Below are positions 1 to 7,830 of a DNA stretch of 14,547 nt, in pieces (the stretch's first letter is position 1; each line of letters begins with the position of its first letter). Below the pieces are notes generated by a model. It saw only the letters and a list, made by a program, of their open reading frames with translations. It was not told the origin of the DNA and did no database searches. Where the stretch lies: the NCBI GenBank assembly GCA_048173955.1, contig DBEYOB010000188.1, positions 1 through 14,547 on the forward strand, given 5' to 3'. The translations under genes and the position numbers were made by a program. Source of the DNA: CAZUFB01 sp048173955 (lineage in GTDB: Bacteria > Actinomycetota > Coriobacteriia > Coriobacteriales > UMGS124).

Positions 1-1487
1 CGCCGGCGGCTCCCGACGGCGCCTCCGCGGCGGATGGCCCTGCAGCGGGGGATGCGGCGGATGACTCTGCGGCAGGGGACGCAGCGGACGACCAGACCGG
101 TTCGGCCGACGGGTCCGCCGGCGCCGCGACGCCCGCTGCCGCGACGGCCGCCGCCGAGCCCCGGATCGTCTCGGACGATGTGGGGGTGCACCGCTACCTG
201 ATTACCGAGGACGTCCCGACCGACGACCCCGACGCCGTCTACGACGAGGCGTCCCGCACCTGGTCCGTCGACGGCGTCACCTACGATGCGGGGAGCTACC
301 TGGTCACGGTCGACGTCTCGGCGTCCTACGACCCCGACACCCGGCAGGCCTCCATGCGCGCGGAGATAACCGGCATCGACCGCATCGACGCGCAGGGCGC
401 CGCGACCCCGGTGACCGTGGCGGGCGACGACGGGGGAGACAACGCGGTGTTCACGAACGCGTTCGCGCCCGTCGCGCCGGCCGAGGTCGTGCTCGCGGGG
501 AGCAAGACCCTGACCGGGCGCCCCTGGACGGCGGCCGACAGCTTCGCGTTCCTCGTCTACGACGAAGGCGGGGACCTGGTGACGATCGGGACCGCGGACG
601 GATCGTCGGCGGCCGCCCCCGCGGACGGTGCGGACGGCGGGGCGCCCATCTCGTTCGCGCCGTTCGAGATCGCGCACCCGGGCACGTATGCCTACCGGGT
701 CGTCGAACTGCGCGGGGGCGAGACGGCGGGCGGCGTCTCTTACGACCCTGCGGCGTACGACGTCGCGGTCGACGTCTCCGTCGGGGAGGACGGCCGGCTC
801 GTCGCCGCGGTCTCCTATCCCGACGGGGCCGCCGGCGTGTCGTTCGCCAACTCGTATCGGACGGCCGGCGAGGTCGAGGCCACGGTCGAGGCGACCAAGA
901 CGCTCGCAGGCCGCGCCATGGGGCGGGGCGAGTTCGGCTTCGTCGTCCAAGAGGAGGTCGACGGCGTGTGGAAGACGGTGTCGGGGGGCATGAACGCGGC
1001 CGCGGAGGACGGCCAGGCGGCCGACGTCGCGTTCGCGCCGCTCAGGTACACCGAGGCGGGGGAGCACGACTACGTGGTGCGCGAGATCGCCGGCACGCTG
1101 CCGGGCGTGGTGTTCGACGGGGCGTCGTTCGCGGTGCACGTGAGCGTGGTCGACAACGGCGACGGGACGCTGGCGGCCCGGGTCTCCTATCCCGACGGGC
1201 CGGTCGCCTTCAGGAATACCTACGAGGATCCCAACCCCCCGACGGATCCCGACAGGCCGACCGACCCCGGCAAGCCGGCCGATCCCGACGGTCCCGACCC
1301 CGGGAATCCCCCGCGGCCGGGCGTGCCAGGCGAGACGCCCCCGGCGCCCGAGGTGCCCCGGACCGGCGACGAGGGAGGGCGTGTTGCCGACCGCGCCGCG
1401 GTGGCGCTCACCGCGTCCGGCTTCGGCACGCTCGTTCTGGGCGGGGCGATTGCGGGGAGGCGCCGCGCCCGCCCTGGCGTGCGGTGA
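1..1487 (+). CDS. Sortase-anchored pilin-like surface protein with isopeptide domains (5' truncated)
   Basis: Cell-wall-anchored surface protein, probably a pilus or adhesin subunit. The reading frame is open from the first full codon (base 3), so the true start lies upstream; 494 residues are visible. An Ala/Asp-rich low-complexity stretch (about 1-55) is followed by the end of one Spy0128/FctA-like domain and two complete ones. In this family a Lys and an Asn are joined by an intramolecular isopeptide bond with help from a Glu. Candidates seen here are Lys168/Glu235/Asn283 and Lys299/Glu361/Asn405, in SKTL or TKTL, Y-x-V-x-E-like and F-x-N-x-Y contexts. The first domain keeps its Glu (ITED) and Asn (FTNAF). 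A Pro/Asp-rich wall-spanning linker (about 408-450) precedes an LPXTG-like signal, VPRTG (451-455), a hydrophobic helix (about 463-484) and an Arg-rich tail. The family is clear from repeated motifs; the specific role (backbone, tip or adhesin) is not. No sortase gene is in the window. Confidence 0.85.
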   Translation, partial: PAAPDGASAADGPAAGDAADDSAAGDAADDQTGSADGSAGAATPAAATAAAEPRIVSDDVGVHRYLITEDVPTDDPDAVYDEASRTWSVDGVTYDAGSYLVTVDVSASYDPDTRQASMRAEITGIDRIDAQGAATPVTVAGDDGGDNAVFTNAFAPVAPAEVVLAGSKTLTGRPWTAADSFAFLVYDEGGDLVTIGTADGSSAAAPADGADGGAPISFAPFEIAHPGTYAYRVVELRGGETAGGVSYDPAAYDVAVDVSVGEDGRLVAAVSYPDGAAGVSFANSYRTAGEVEATVEATKTLAGRAMGRGEFGFVVQEEVDGVWKTVSGGMNAAAEDGQAADVAFAPLRYTEAGEHDYVVREIAGTLPGVVFDGASFAVHVSVVDNGDGTLAARVSYPDGPVAFRNTYEDPNPPTDPDRPTDPGKPADPDGPDPGNPPRPGVPGETPPAPEVPRTGDEGGRVADRAAVALTASGFGTLVLGGAIAGRRRARPGVR

Positions 1488-1566
1488 CGATGCGCGGTGG
1501 CGGCGTGCGGTGACGAAAACGGGGCGATGACGCGCGGTGACGATGCGCGGTGACGAAAACGGGGCG
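1483..1566. repeat. Short direct repeats between convergent genes
   Basis: The stretch from the end of the pilin gene to the end of the convergent nuclease gene is built from reused words. GTGACGATGCGCGGTG occurs at 1483-1498 and 1537-1552, and TGACGAAAACGGGGCG at 1511-1526 and 1551-1566 (a 40-base offset). No convincing hairpin terminator was found here for either convergent gene. Confidence 0.6.
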
Positions 1567-1594
1567 GAAGCCCGGCCCAGTGCGGCCGACCCGC

Positions 1595-2140
1595 CTACTT
1601 GCCTGCGCCCAGGTCGCCGCCGACGCCGCCCGTGCTGGCGCTGCTGCAGAAGTCCTCCGGCGAGAGCTCCTCGACGAAGTTGTGGAACTCCTCGATCTCG
1701 GCCTTCTGCTGGTCCTGGCGCACGTTGACCCACGAGGGGAACGACGCCGACGCCATGACGGCCTCGTCGACGAAGATGGGCGCGTCGAGACGGATGGCGA
1801 GCGCCACCGCGTCGCTCGGCCGCGCGTCGATCTTCACGGTTTCCATGCCCCGCTTGATGTGGAGCGTCGCATAGAACACGGTGCCGCGCACCTTGTCGAT
1901 CACGATGCGGGTCAGCTTGCCGTCGAACTGGGCGAGGATGGTGCCGATGAGGCTGTGGGTCATCGGGCGCGCACTCGGCTCGTGGCTCAGCGCCTTGCCG
2001 ATGGCGGCCGCCTCGACCGACCCGATGCAGATGGGAAGGACGCAGTCGTGCTGCGCCTCTCCGGCGACGGGGCGCAGCACCATGACCGAGGCGCCGGGCA
2101 TGTTCCCCATAACGAGCGTTTCAAGACGTACGCGAATCAT
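1595..2140 (-). CDS. Bifunctional nuclease family protein (DUF151)
   Basis: A 181-residue cytosolic protein of the DUF151/bifunctional nuclease (BFN) family. The family fold is known from a Thermotoga structure, and plant members have been reported to have DNase and RNase activity; the role in bacteria is poorly defined. Visible family hallmarks are the N-terminal segment with VLPICIGSVEA, the central PMTHSLIGTIL, and RPSDAVALAIRLDAPIFVDEAV, followed by an acidic helical tail with EELSPEDF that is common in actinobacterial members. Length is normal for the family, allowing for the short Gly/Ser-rich C terminus. The start is supported by AGGGAGGT 5-12 bases upstream on the minus strand. The gene stands alone: it is convergent with the pilin gene and divergent from the tRNA pair. 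Family assignment is confident; the biochemical role is inferred from the family only. Confidence 0.9.
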   Translation of the reverse strand: MIRVRLETLVMGNMPGASVMVLRPVAGEAQHDCVLPICIGSVEAAAIGKALSHEPSARPMTHSLIGTILAQFDGKLTRIVIDKVRGTVFYATLHIKRGMETVKIDARPSDAVALAIRLDAPIFVDEAVMASASFPSWVNVRQDQQKAEIEEFHNFVEELSPEDFCSSASTGGVGGDLGAGK

Positions 2141-2173
2141 GGCAAACCTCCCTGTCGGTCATCCGTGGCGCAA

Positions 2174-2182
2174 GGGGGGGGG
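2174..2182. repeat. Run of nine G
   Basis: A homopolymer of nine G (nine C on the minus strand) lies 34-42 bases upstream of the nuclease-family start codon, inside its probable 5' leader. Such runs can vary in length by slippage; here that would change only leader spacing, not the reading frame. Confidence 0.55.
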
Positions 2183-2189
2183 ACGGAAC

Positions 2190-2270
2190 CGGCATCCCGC
2201 GTCGGGCGAGCGGGGTCGGCATCCCGCGCTGGGCGGGCGGGACCGCTGTCTCGCATCGGGCGGGAGGCGA
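2190..2270. repeat. Three imperfect 27-bp tandem repeats
   Basis: Three consecutive 27-base units (2190-2216, 2217-2243, 2244-2270) share a GGCATCCCGCG...GGGCGGGCGG-like core, the third being the most diverged. They occupy the leader of the minus-strand DUF151 gene. No reading frame through them has a start signal or family resemblance, so I treat them as non-coding. Confidence 0.65.
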
Positions 2271-2322
2271 GGCCGTCTCCGGGTTTCGTCGCTTGCGCTG
2301 CTTACCTGCGCTATCGTTCCCT

Positions 2323-2328
2323 ATTGTA
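2323..2328 (-). promoter_or_regulatory. Possible -10 box for the DUF151 gene
   Basis: TACAAT on the minus strand, in a locally AT-richer spot about 180 bases upstream of the DUF151 start. The best -35 candidate, TGGACG, is 19 bases further upstream, so the match is weak and rests mainly on the -10. Confidence 0.3.
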
Positions 2329-2536
2329 GCCAAACCGCGACGCCCGCCGTCCAGAAAGTTGGAAACGTGCGTATTGGGCGGCGTGGGGTACCTTGCGGCC
2401 GGAATCGTCCGCGTGCCGCGTGGGGGTCTTGCGGCCGGGGGGCTGTCCGTGGGCTGCGCCGCCGGCCGTCGGGGCTCGTGCCGGGCGCGGGCTGCCGTGG
2501 GCCGTTTGTGGAGGTTACGTTCAGTGAAAGTTTTAG

Positions 2537-2566
2537 TTGACTGGTTCGGGCTGGCTCGCGTATTAT
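2537..2566 (+). promoter_or_regulatory. Promoter of the tRNA-Ile / tRNA-Ala unit
   Basis: TTGACT (2537-2542) and TATTAT (2561-2566) with an 18-base spacer, preceded by an A/T-rich stretch. Transcription would start near 2573, just ahead of the tRNA-Ile gene at 2582. This is the clearest sigma-70-type promoter in the window. Confidence 0.7.
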
Positions 2567-2581
2567 ATCTCGGCGTTGCAA

Positions 2582-2658
2582 GGGCCCGTAGCTCAGTTGG
2601 TCAGAGCGTCCGGCTGATAACCGGGAGGTCACAAGTTCGAACCTTGTCGGGCCCACCA
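2582..2658 (+). tRNA. tRNA-Ile (GAT anticodon)
   Basis: Full cloverleaf: acceptor GGGCCCG pairs with CGGGCCC (2648-2654). The D-arm carries GCTC/GAGC, the anticodon loop is CTGATAA with anticodon GAT at 2616-2618, and the T-arm is ACAAG-TTCGAAC-CTTGT. The 3' CCA (2656-2658) is encoded. Bacterial tRNA-Ile(GAT) genes often sit in the 16S-23S spacer; this one does not. Confidence 0.95.
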
Positions 2659-2668
2659 CCTTTTCAAC

Positions 2669-2713
2669 AATAAACGCCCCAGCGTGAGCCGAGTCGCCGC
2701 TGGGGCGTTTATT
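2669..2713. terminator. 16-bp perfect hairpin between the two tRNA genes
   Basis: AATAAACGCCCCAGCG (2669-2684) and its exact reverse complement (2698-2713) enclose a 13-base loop. The stem is GC-rich inside with A/T at its base, which gives a short U-rich 3' end on either strand. It could terminate transcription after tRNA-Ile or be a processing stem in a joint Ile-Ala transcript. No separate promoter is visible for tRNA-Ala in the 7 bases after it. Confidence 0.7.
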
Positions 2714-2719
2714 CTAAAC

Positions 2720-2795
2720 GGGGATGTAGCTCAGCTGGGAGAGCGCGGGCTTTGCAAGCCTGAGGCCGAGGGTTCGAACCCCTTCATCTCCACCA
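2720..2795 (+). tRNA. tRNA-Ala (TGC anticodon)
   Basis: Full cloverleaf: acceptor GGGGATG pairs with CATCTCC (2785-2791, one G-U). The D-arm carries GCTC/GAGC, the anticodon loop is TTTGCAA with anticodon TGC at 2753-2755, and the T-arm is GAGGG-TTCGAAC-CCCTT. The 3' CCA (2793-2795) is encoded. It lies 61 bases downstream of tRNA-Ile, in the order usually seen inside rRNA operons, but no rRNA is present in the window. Confidence 0.95.
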
Positions 2796-2806
2796 GCGAA
2801 ACCGCA

Positions 2807-2841
2807 GGTCGGACGGGGTAAGCCCGCCCGGCCTTTTTGTT
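2807..2841 (+). terminator. Intrinsic terminator after tRNA-Ala
   Basis: An 11-base arm, GGTCGGACGGG (2807-2817), pairs with CCCGCCCGGCC (2823-2833) with one mismatch and one wobble, followed by the T-rich TTTTTGTT tract. It sits 12 bases after the tRNA-Ala CCA end. Confidence 0.8.
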
Positions 2842-2973
2842 TGGTGCAGCGGCCGGCGCAACGCGGGTGCAGCGATGGTTCCCGATGCCGCCTGCTACAT
2901 GGCCGCACCTTGCGCCCTGCCGCACCGTGCGCCCTGCCGTACCGTGGATCGTCCTGAAATCGCCGCCGCACCC

Positions 2974-3216
2974 TGGTCGTTTTCGCGTCGAATGCGTGTT
3001 TTCCAAAAAGTGTTGGTCATTTTGCCAACGAATGTATGCTCAGAGGGGCCCGGCAGGGGACACTTTCGATTCTAATGGAGGAGAAAGGCCAGGTAGAGCG
3101 CCTGTCCGCAAGACTGGCACCCGGCGGCCGGCGACGCGCCGCCCCAACCGGCATGCACTCGTTGGCGAAATGACCAGCTTTTTCCCAGAATCACGCACTC
3201 GCGCCCCTTTTGGCCA
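2974..3216. repeat. Dispersed palindromic element, copy 1 (243 bp)
   Basis: The left arm has two modules: TGGTCG at 2974 with CGAATGCGTG at 2989, then TGGTCA at 3014 with CGAATGTATGC at 3029. Both offsets are exactly 40 bases. The right arm is the same in reverse: CATGCACTCG ending at 3161 and TGACCA at 3171, then CACGCACTCG ending at 3201 and TGGCCA at 3211, again exactly 40 apart. The central part is 11 bases shorter than in the other copies and has a different sequence. It lies between the tRNA-Ala terminator and the J-domain-like gene. I do not recognise it as a named element. Confidence 0.85.
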
Positions 3217-3320
3217 CCCGCTGCCCTTCCTTCACGCACTCGCGCCCCGTTTGGTCACTCCGCCCCCGCCATCTTCCTGTCCGCTGTCCCCTTTCACGCA
3301 CTCGCCCGCTTTTTGACCGC
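3217..3320. repeat. Outer module copies right of element copy 1
   Basis: Beyond the right arm two further inverted modules follow: CACGCACTCG ending at 3242 with TTTGGTCA near 3250, and CACGCACTCG ending at 3304 with TTTTTGACC after it. Spacings are 41 and 62 bases (about one and one-and-a-half units), so the phase drifts with distance from the element. Confidence 0.7.
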
Positions 3321-3648
3321 CCGCCATCCGCCAGCCCGCCCGCCGGCCCCCGACCCGCCAGCCGCTCGTCCTTCCGGCCCGCCGTTCCTGTCCGTCCTGC
3401 AGGATCGCCCCTCCGGCGCTCTTTGCCGCCTCCGCCTGCGCGGTTTTTCCTGTAGACTGTTCCTGTTCGCGCAAGCAGTCGGCCGATCCGGCAGCCCGTC
3501 TGGCTTGGGACGTCCCGGCTTGTCGGTCGGAACCCCGGCCTCCGTCCCGGCTGCCGTTCCGGTTGGCACCCAGGTCGGCACCCCGGCCAGCGGCCCGTTC
3601 GGTCCGCACGGCCGCCGGCCGCCCGATTACAACGGCAGGAGACACCCG
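3321..3648 (+). other. C-rich intergenic stretch, no gene recognised
   Basis: Strongly C-biased on the plus strand, with many CCGCC/CCCGC runs. One frame is open through it and would add a Pro/Arg/Ser-rich N-terminal extension to the next gene. That extension has no family resemblance, starts within the repeat module, and lacks a ribosome binding site, so I regard the stretch as leader or non-coding. No clear promoter was found. Confidence 0.5.
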
Positions 3649-4476
3649 TTGAACAGGTTCGAAGCACTCCATGCGCTCGGTCTTGAAGAGAACGCGTCCG
3701 AGGAGGACGTGCGTCTGGCCTACTACGGGCTCGAGAAGGCCGTCGGCGCCTTCGACTTCTCCGACTCCGAGCGCATCGACCAGCGCGTCAAAGGCATGGT
3801 CGAGCACGCCAAGGAGTCGCGCAACTTCCTGCTGAGCGTGCGCAACCAGACCGTCGCCCGCAAGGTCCGCTCCTTCGCTGCCAAGCAGCGCGGCAAGCTT
3901 TCGGTCACGCCGGTAGAGGAGAAGACCGCGCGCCTGCACGGCCTCGAGCAGCTCCGGGGCGTGATCGTCTCCTACCACAGCGATGAGCGCAGCAAGCGGC
4001 GGGGGAGCATCATCGCCCTGCTCGCCTGCATCGTCGTGGGCTTCATCGGCATACGGTACCTGCGCGGCGGCCCCCGCGTCGTGGCCTTCTCGATCATCGG
4101 TGCGATCGCCGTGGCTGGTTCCACGATACTGACCGCCTCCCACCTGCAGGTCCGCAAGGCGCGCGCACACGTGCTCGAGCTCGACGACGCCATCGCCGGG
4201 CTGCGCCGCGAGCTCGGCCTCGAGCCTCCCGAAGAGGACGGCTACGACGCGGCCGAGGCCCAGCGCCGGGCGGAGGCGGCGGCGCGCGGCCTGACGGCGG
4301 GCGGCGTGGGCGGTGGCCCCAACGACCCCGGCGACCTCGGTGATTCCGGCGCTCCCGGTAACCCCAACGATTCCGACGCCCCGGAGCCCGACGCCTTGGA
4401 ACCCGATTCCTACGAGGTCGACGACCCCGACGATTTCGACGGCGACCGCACCGCACGGAAAGGAGCGCGCGCATGA
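3649..4476 (+). CDS. Membrane protein with degenerate J-domain-like N terminus
   Basis: A 275-residue protein. The TTG at 3649 is chosen because AGGAG lies 10 bases upstream and recognisable protein sequence begins there; an in-frame ATG at 3313 would add a low-complexity tail. Residues 3-60 resemble the start of a J-domain (FEALHALGLEENASEEDVRLAY, split here by nothing but too short to prove the fold), but the HPD motif needed to stimulate DnaK is absent. A basic helical region (60-118) leads to two membrane helices (about 119-138 and 144-166), a helical stretch (168-215), and a Gly/Pro/Asp-rich acidic tail. The stop overlaps the next start by 4 bases (ATGA), so the two genes are translationally coupled. 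The function is not known; a J-like scaffold at the membrane is an inference. Confidence 0.75.
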   Translation: MNRFEALHALGLEENASEEDVRLAYYGLEKAVGAFDFSDSERIDQRVKGMVEHAKESRNFLLSVRNQTVARKVRSFAAKQRGKLSVTPVEEKTARLHGLEQLRGVIVSYHSDERSKRRGSIIALLACIVVGFIGIRYLRGGPRVVAFSIIGAIAVAGSTILTASHLQVRKARAHVLELDDAIAGLRRELGLEPPEEDGYDAAEAQRRAEAAARGLTAGGVGGGPNDPGDLGDSGAPGNPNDSDAPEPDALEPDSYEVDDPDDFDGDRTARKGARA

Positions 4477-4976
4477 CAGACCGCATCGACGGGGCCGGCA
4501 CCGCCGCCGGAGCCCCTGCCACTCCGGAGCCCGAACCCATCTCGCAGGAGATGGACGCCCTGGCCTGCGCCCTCATCGACTACAGCCTCGATCTGCTCGG
4601 GGAGACCGGCGAGCTCGTCCCGACGCTTGCCGTCGAAGACGCCGCCGGCAACCGGTCGCTGCTCTCCTTCGACGACGAGGACTTCGAGGAGTGCCTCGAC
4701 GAGGTGCGCAGCCGCCTGACCGCGGCGGCCCGGGGCGAGAAGACCCTCGAGGGCCTGCCCGGCAAGCCGGTCCGCTACGCGATCGCCTACGACGGCGCCG
4801 TCGAGATTCCCGACTCCGACGTCGAGGGGTTCGAGCCCGCCCTCATCGTGGAGTACGGCGAGCACGGGATGACGAGCGCCTACTCGGCCTACATGCTCTA
4901 CGAGAACCCCGGCGACCCGCAGGAATTTGCATGGACTGAGCCGGCTGCGGCCGGAGAGGGCGACCTGCTCGTGTAG
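4473..4976 (+). CDS. Small acidic protein of unknown function
   Basis: A 167-residue acidic soluble protein that I do not recognise. It has a Pro/Ala/Glu-rich N terminus (1-25), then a compact-looking alpha/beta region (about 26-155) with FDDEDFEECLDEVRSRL, an IAYDGAVEIP strand-turn, and ALIVEYGEHG. There is no signal peptide or membrane segment, and no cysteine cluster. Its ATG overlaps the stop of the J-domain-like gene by 4 bases, so the pair is probably made together and may form a complex. typA follows after 111 bases. Codon and base composition match the neighbours, which supports it as a real gene. Confidence 0.75.
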   Translation: MTDRIDGAGTAAGAPATPEPEPISQEMDALACALIDYSLDLLGETGELVPTLAVEDAAGNRSLLSFDDEDFEECLDEVRSRLTAAARGEKTLEGLPGKPVRYAIAYDGAVEIPDSDVEGFEPALIVEYGEHGMTSAYSAYMLYENPGDPQEFAWTEPAAAGEGDLLV

Positions 4977-5087
4977 CGGCGTGGTATCCTAAAGCGTTAC
5001 CTTATAGGCGTACGTCCGACCGAGCGCTGCCATCCGGCGCGCCCGGTATCCCGGCTGCGCGCCGCGTCCACGAAAGGTCATCGCTCT

Positions 5088-6941
<1,854 letters not shown>

Positions 6942-7040
6942 GGCGCGGGTGCGACGCTGGAGCGCGTGACTGGGGCGCATGGGGCGCCAGGGCGTGCGGG
7001 CGGCCTTGCCGTCCCTGCCTTCGGACATGAACGATAGCGG

Positions 7041-7079
7041 CCCGGCCGTCGGAGATAATCCGGCGGCCGGGTTTGTTTT
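7041..7079 (+). terminator. Intrinsic terminator of typA
   Basis: CCCGGCCGTCGGA (7041-7053) pairs over 13 bases, with one G-U, with TCCGGCGGCCGGG (7059-7071) around a five-base GATAA loop, followed by TTTGTTTT. It is 100 bases after the typA stop; the 99 bases in between hold no gene. Confidence 0.85.
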
Positions 7080-7090
7080 GCTGCGGCCAA

Positions 7091-7250
7091 GCGGGCGCCG
7101 GGAGCGGCCAAGCGGGCGGCGCATGGTCAAACGGGCGCCGAGTGCGGCCAGGCGGGCGCCGGATGGTCGAACGGGCGCCGAGTGCGTGCAGGCGGGCGGC
7201 GCATGGTCAAACGGGCGCCGAGTGCGTGCAGGCGGGCGGCGCATGGTCAA
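7091..7250. repeat. Tandem array of four 40-bp units
   Basis: Units at 7091-7130, 7131-7170, 7171-7210 and 7211-7250. The last two are identical except for one base or fewer, and the first two are diverged. Each unit is itself two related 20-base halves with a GCGGGCG(C/G)CG core. The array runs directly and in phase into the left arm of element copy 2: TGGTCAAACGGGCGCCGAGT in the array equals the outer module of that arm. Confidence 0.9.
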
Positions 7251-7497
7251 ACGGGCGCCGAGTGCGTGAATTCAAAAAAGTGCTGGTCATTTTGCCAACG
7301 AGTGCATGCTGCCGCCTGCCGAAAATGGATGATTGCGGTGCTTCCTTCAATGTGACGGGCGCCGAGCGAGCCTTTTACCTGCGCGTTTCGTAGTACGGCA
7401 AAGATCGGCACAGGAACCGTGCGGATGAAGGACACGCACTCGTTGGTAAAATGACCAACGTTTTTTCAAAATCACGCACTCGCTTCGATATTGACCG
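7244..7497. repeat. Dispersed palindromic element, copy 2 (254 bp)
   Basis: Left modules: TGGTCA at 7244 with CGAGTGCGTG at 7259, and TGGTCA at 7284 with CGAGTGCATGC at 7299. Right inverted modules: CGCACTCG ending at 7442 with TGACCA at 7452, and CACGCACTCG ending at 7482 with TGACCG at 7492. All offsets are exactly 40 bases. The two 65-base arms match as an inverted repeat at about three quarters of positions, and the inner module matches almost perfectly. The right-of-centre block 7369-7416 is shared with copy 3. It lies between the typA terminator and the Rpn-family gene. Confidence 0.9.
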
Positions 7498-7615
7498 CGA
7501 CGCGCCTCCGGCGGCCCCCAGCGGCTTCCGGGGATTCTCGGCGGCTCCCGTTGAACGCCGCGGCCTCCCCGGCGGGCATCTCGGGTTCGTGGTCGAGGCG
7601 TCGGCCGCGCCCGAA
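7498..7615 (+). other. GC-rich intergenic stretch
   Basis: Between element copy 2 and the AT-rich patch. C/G-rich sequence with no ribosome binding site, hairpin terminator or recognisable frame. I see no function in it. Confidence 0.4.
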
Positions 7616-7715
7616 TCGCTGTTATCTTTGATTTCTAAGCGGATTCTAACGGTGCTTTTCAGCAATTCGTTTATATCGTAAATTCTATCAATATTGATTT
7701 ATTTGAGCTGGGCAG
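7616..7715. other. AT-rich patch with palindrome upstream of the Rpn-family gene
   Basis: About 100 bases of markedly lower GC than the rest of the window, containing TTATATCGTAAATTC and the perfect 12-base palindrome ATCAATATTGAT (7687-7698). It probably holds the promoter or operator of the downstream gene, though no single -35/-10 pair stands out. It could alternatively be a remnant of acquired DNA. The following 115 bases up to the start codon return to normal composition. Confidence 0.55.
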
Positions 7716-7830
7716 ATGCCGGCGTAAGAAGTCGGATACAAGAGAGTGTGCGTTGCGTTAGAACCGCGTCATGCCCTACCGGCTACCCTCGTGTTCCCTA
7801 AGGATGCAGACTGGGAGAAAGGGGGACGCC

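Noticed and set aside
2582..2795. Integration site for a mobile element at the tRNA genes
   Set aside because: No duplicated tRNA 3' end, integrase or phage gene was seen in the window.
2321..2971. Minus-strand frames across the tRNA genes
   Set aside because: They read through tRNA-Ile and tRNA-Ala. Peptides of this kind are recurrent annotation artefacts.
3080..3150. tRNA-like or riboswitch-like sequence in the core of element copy 1 (GGTAGAGCGCC, then a loop with GCAAG)
   Set aside because: The D-arm resemblance is short, position 33 would not be U, and no acceptor or T-arm follows. No known riboswitch signature was recognised.
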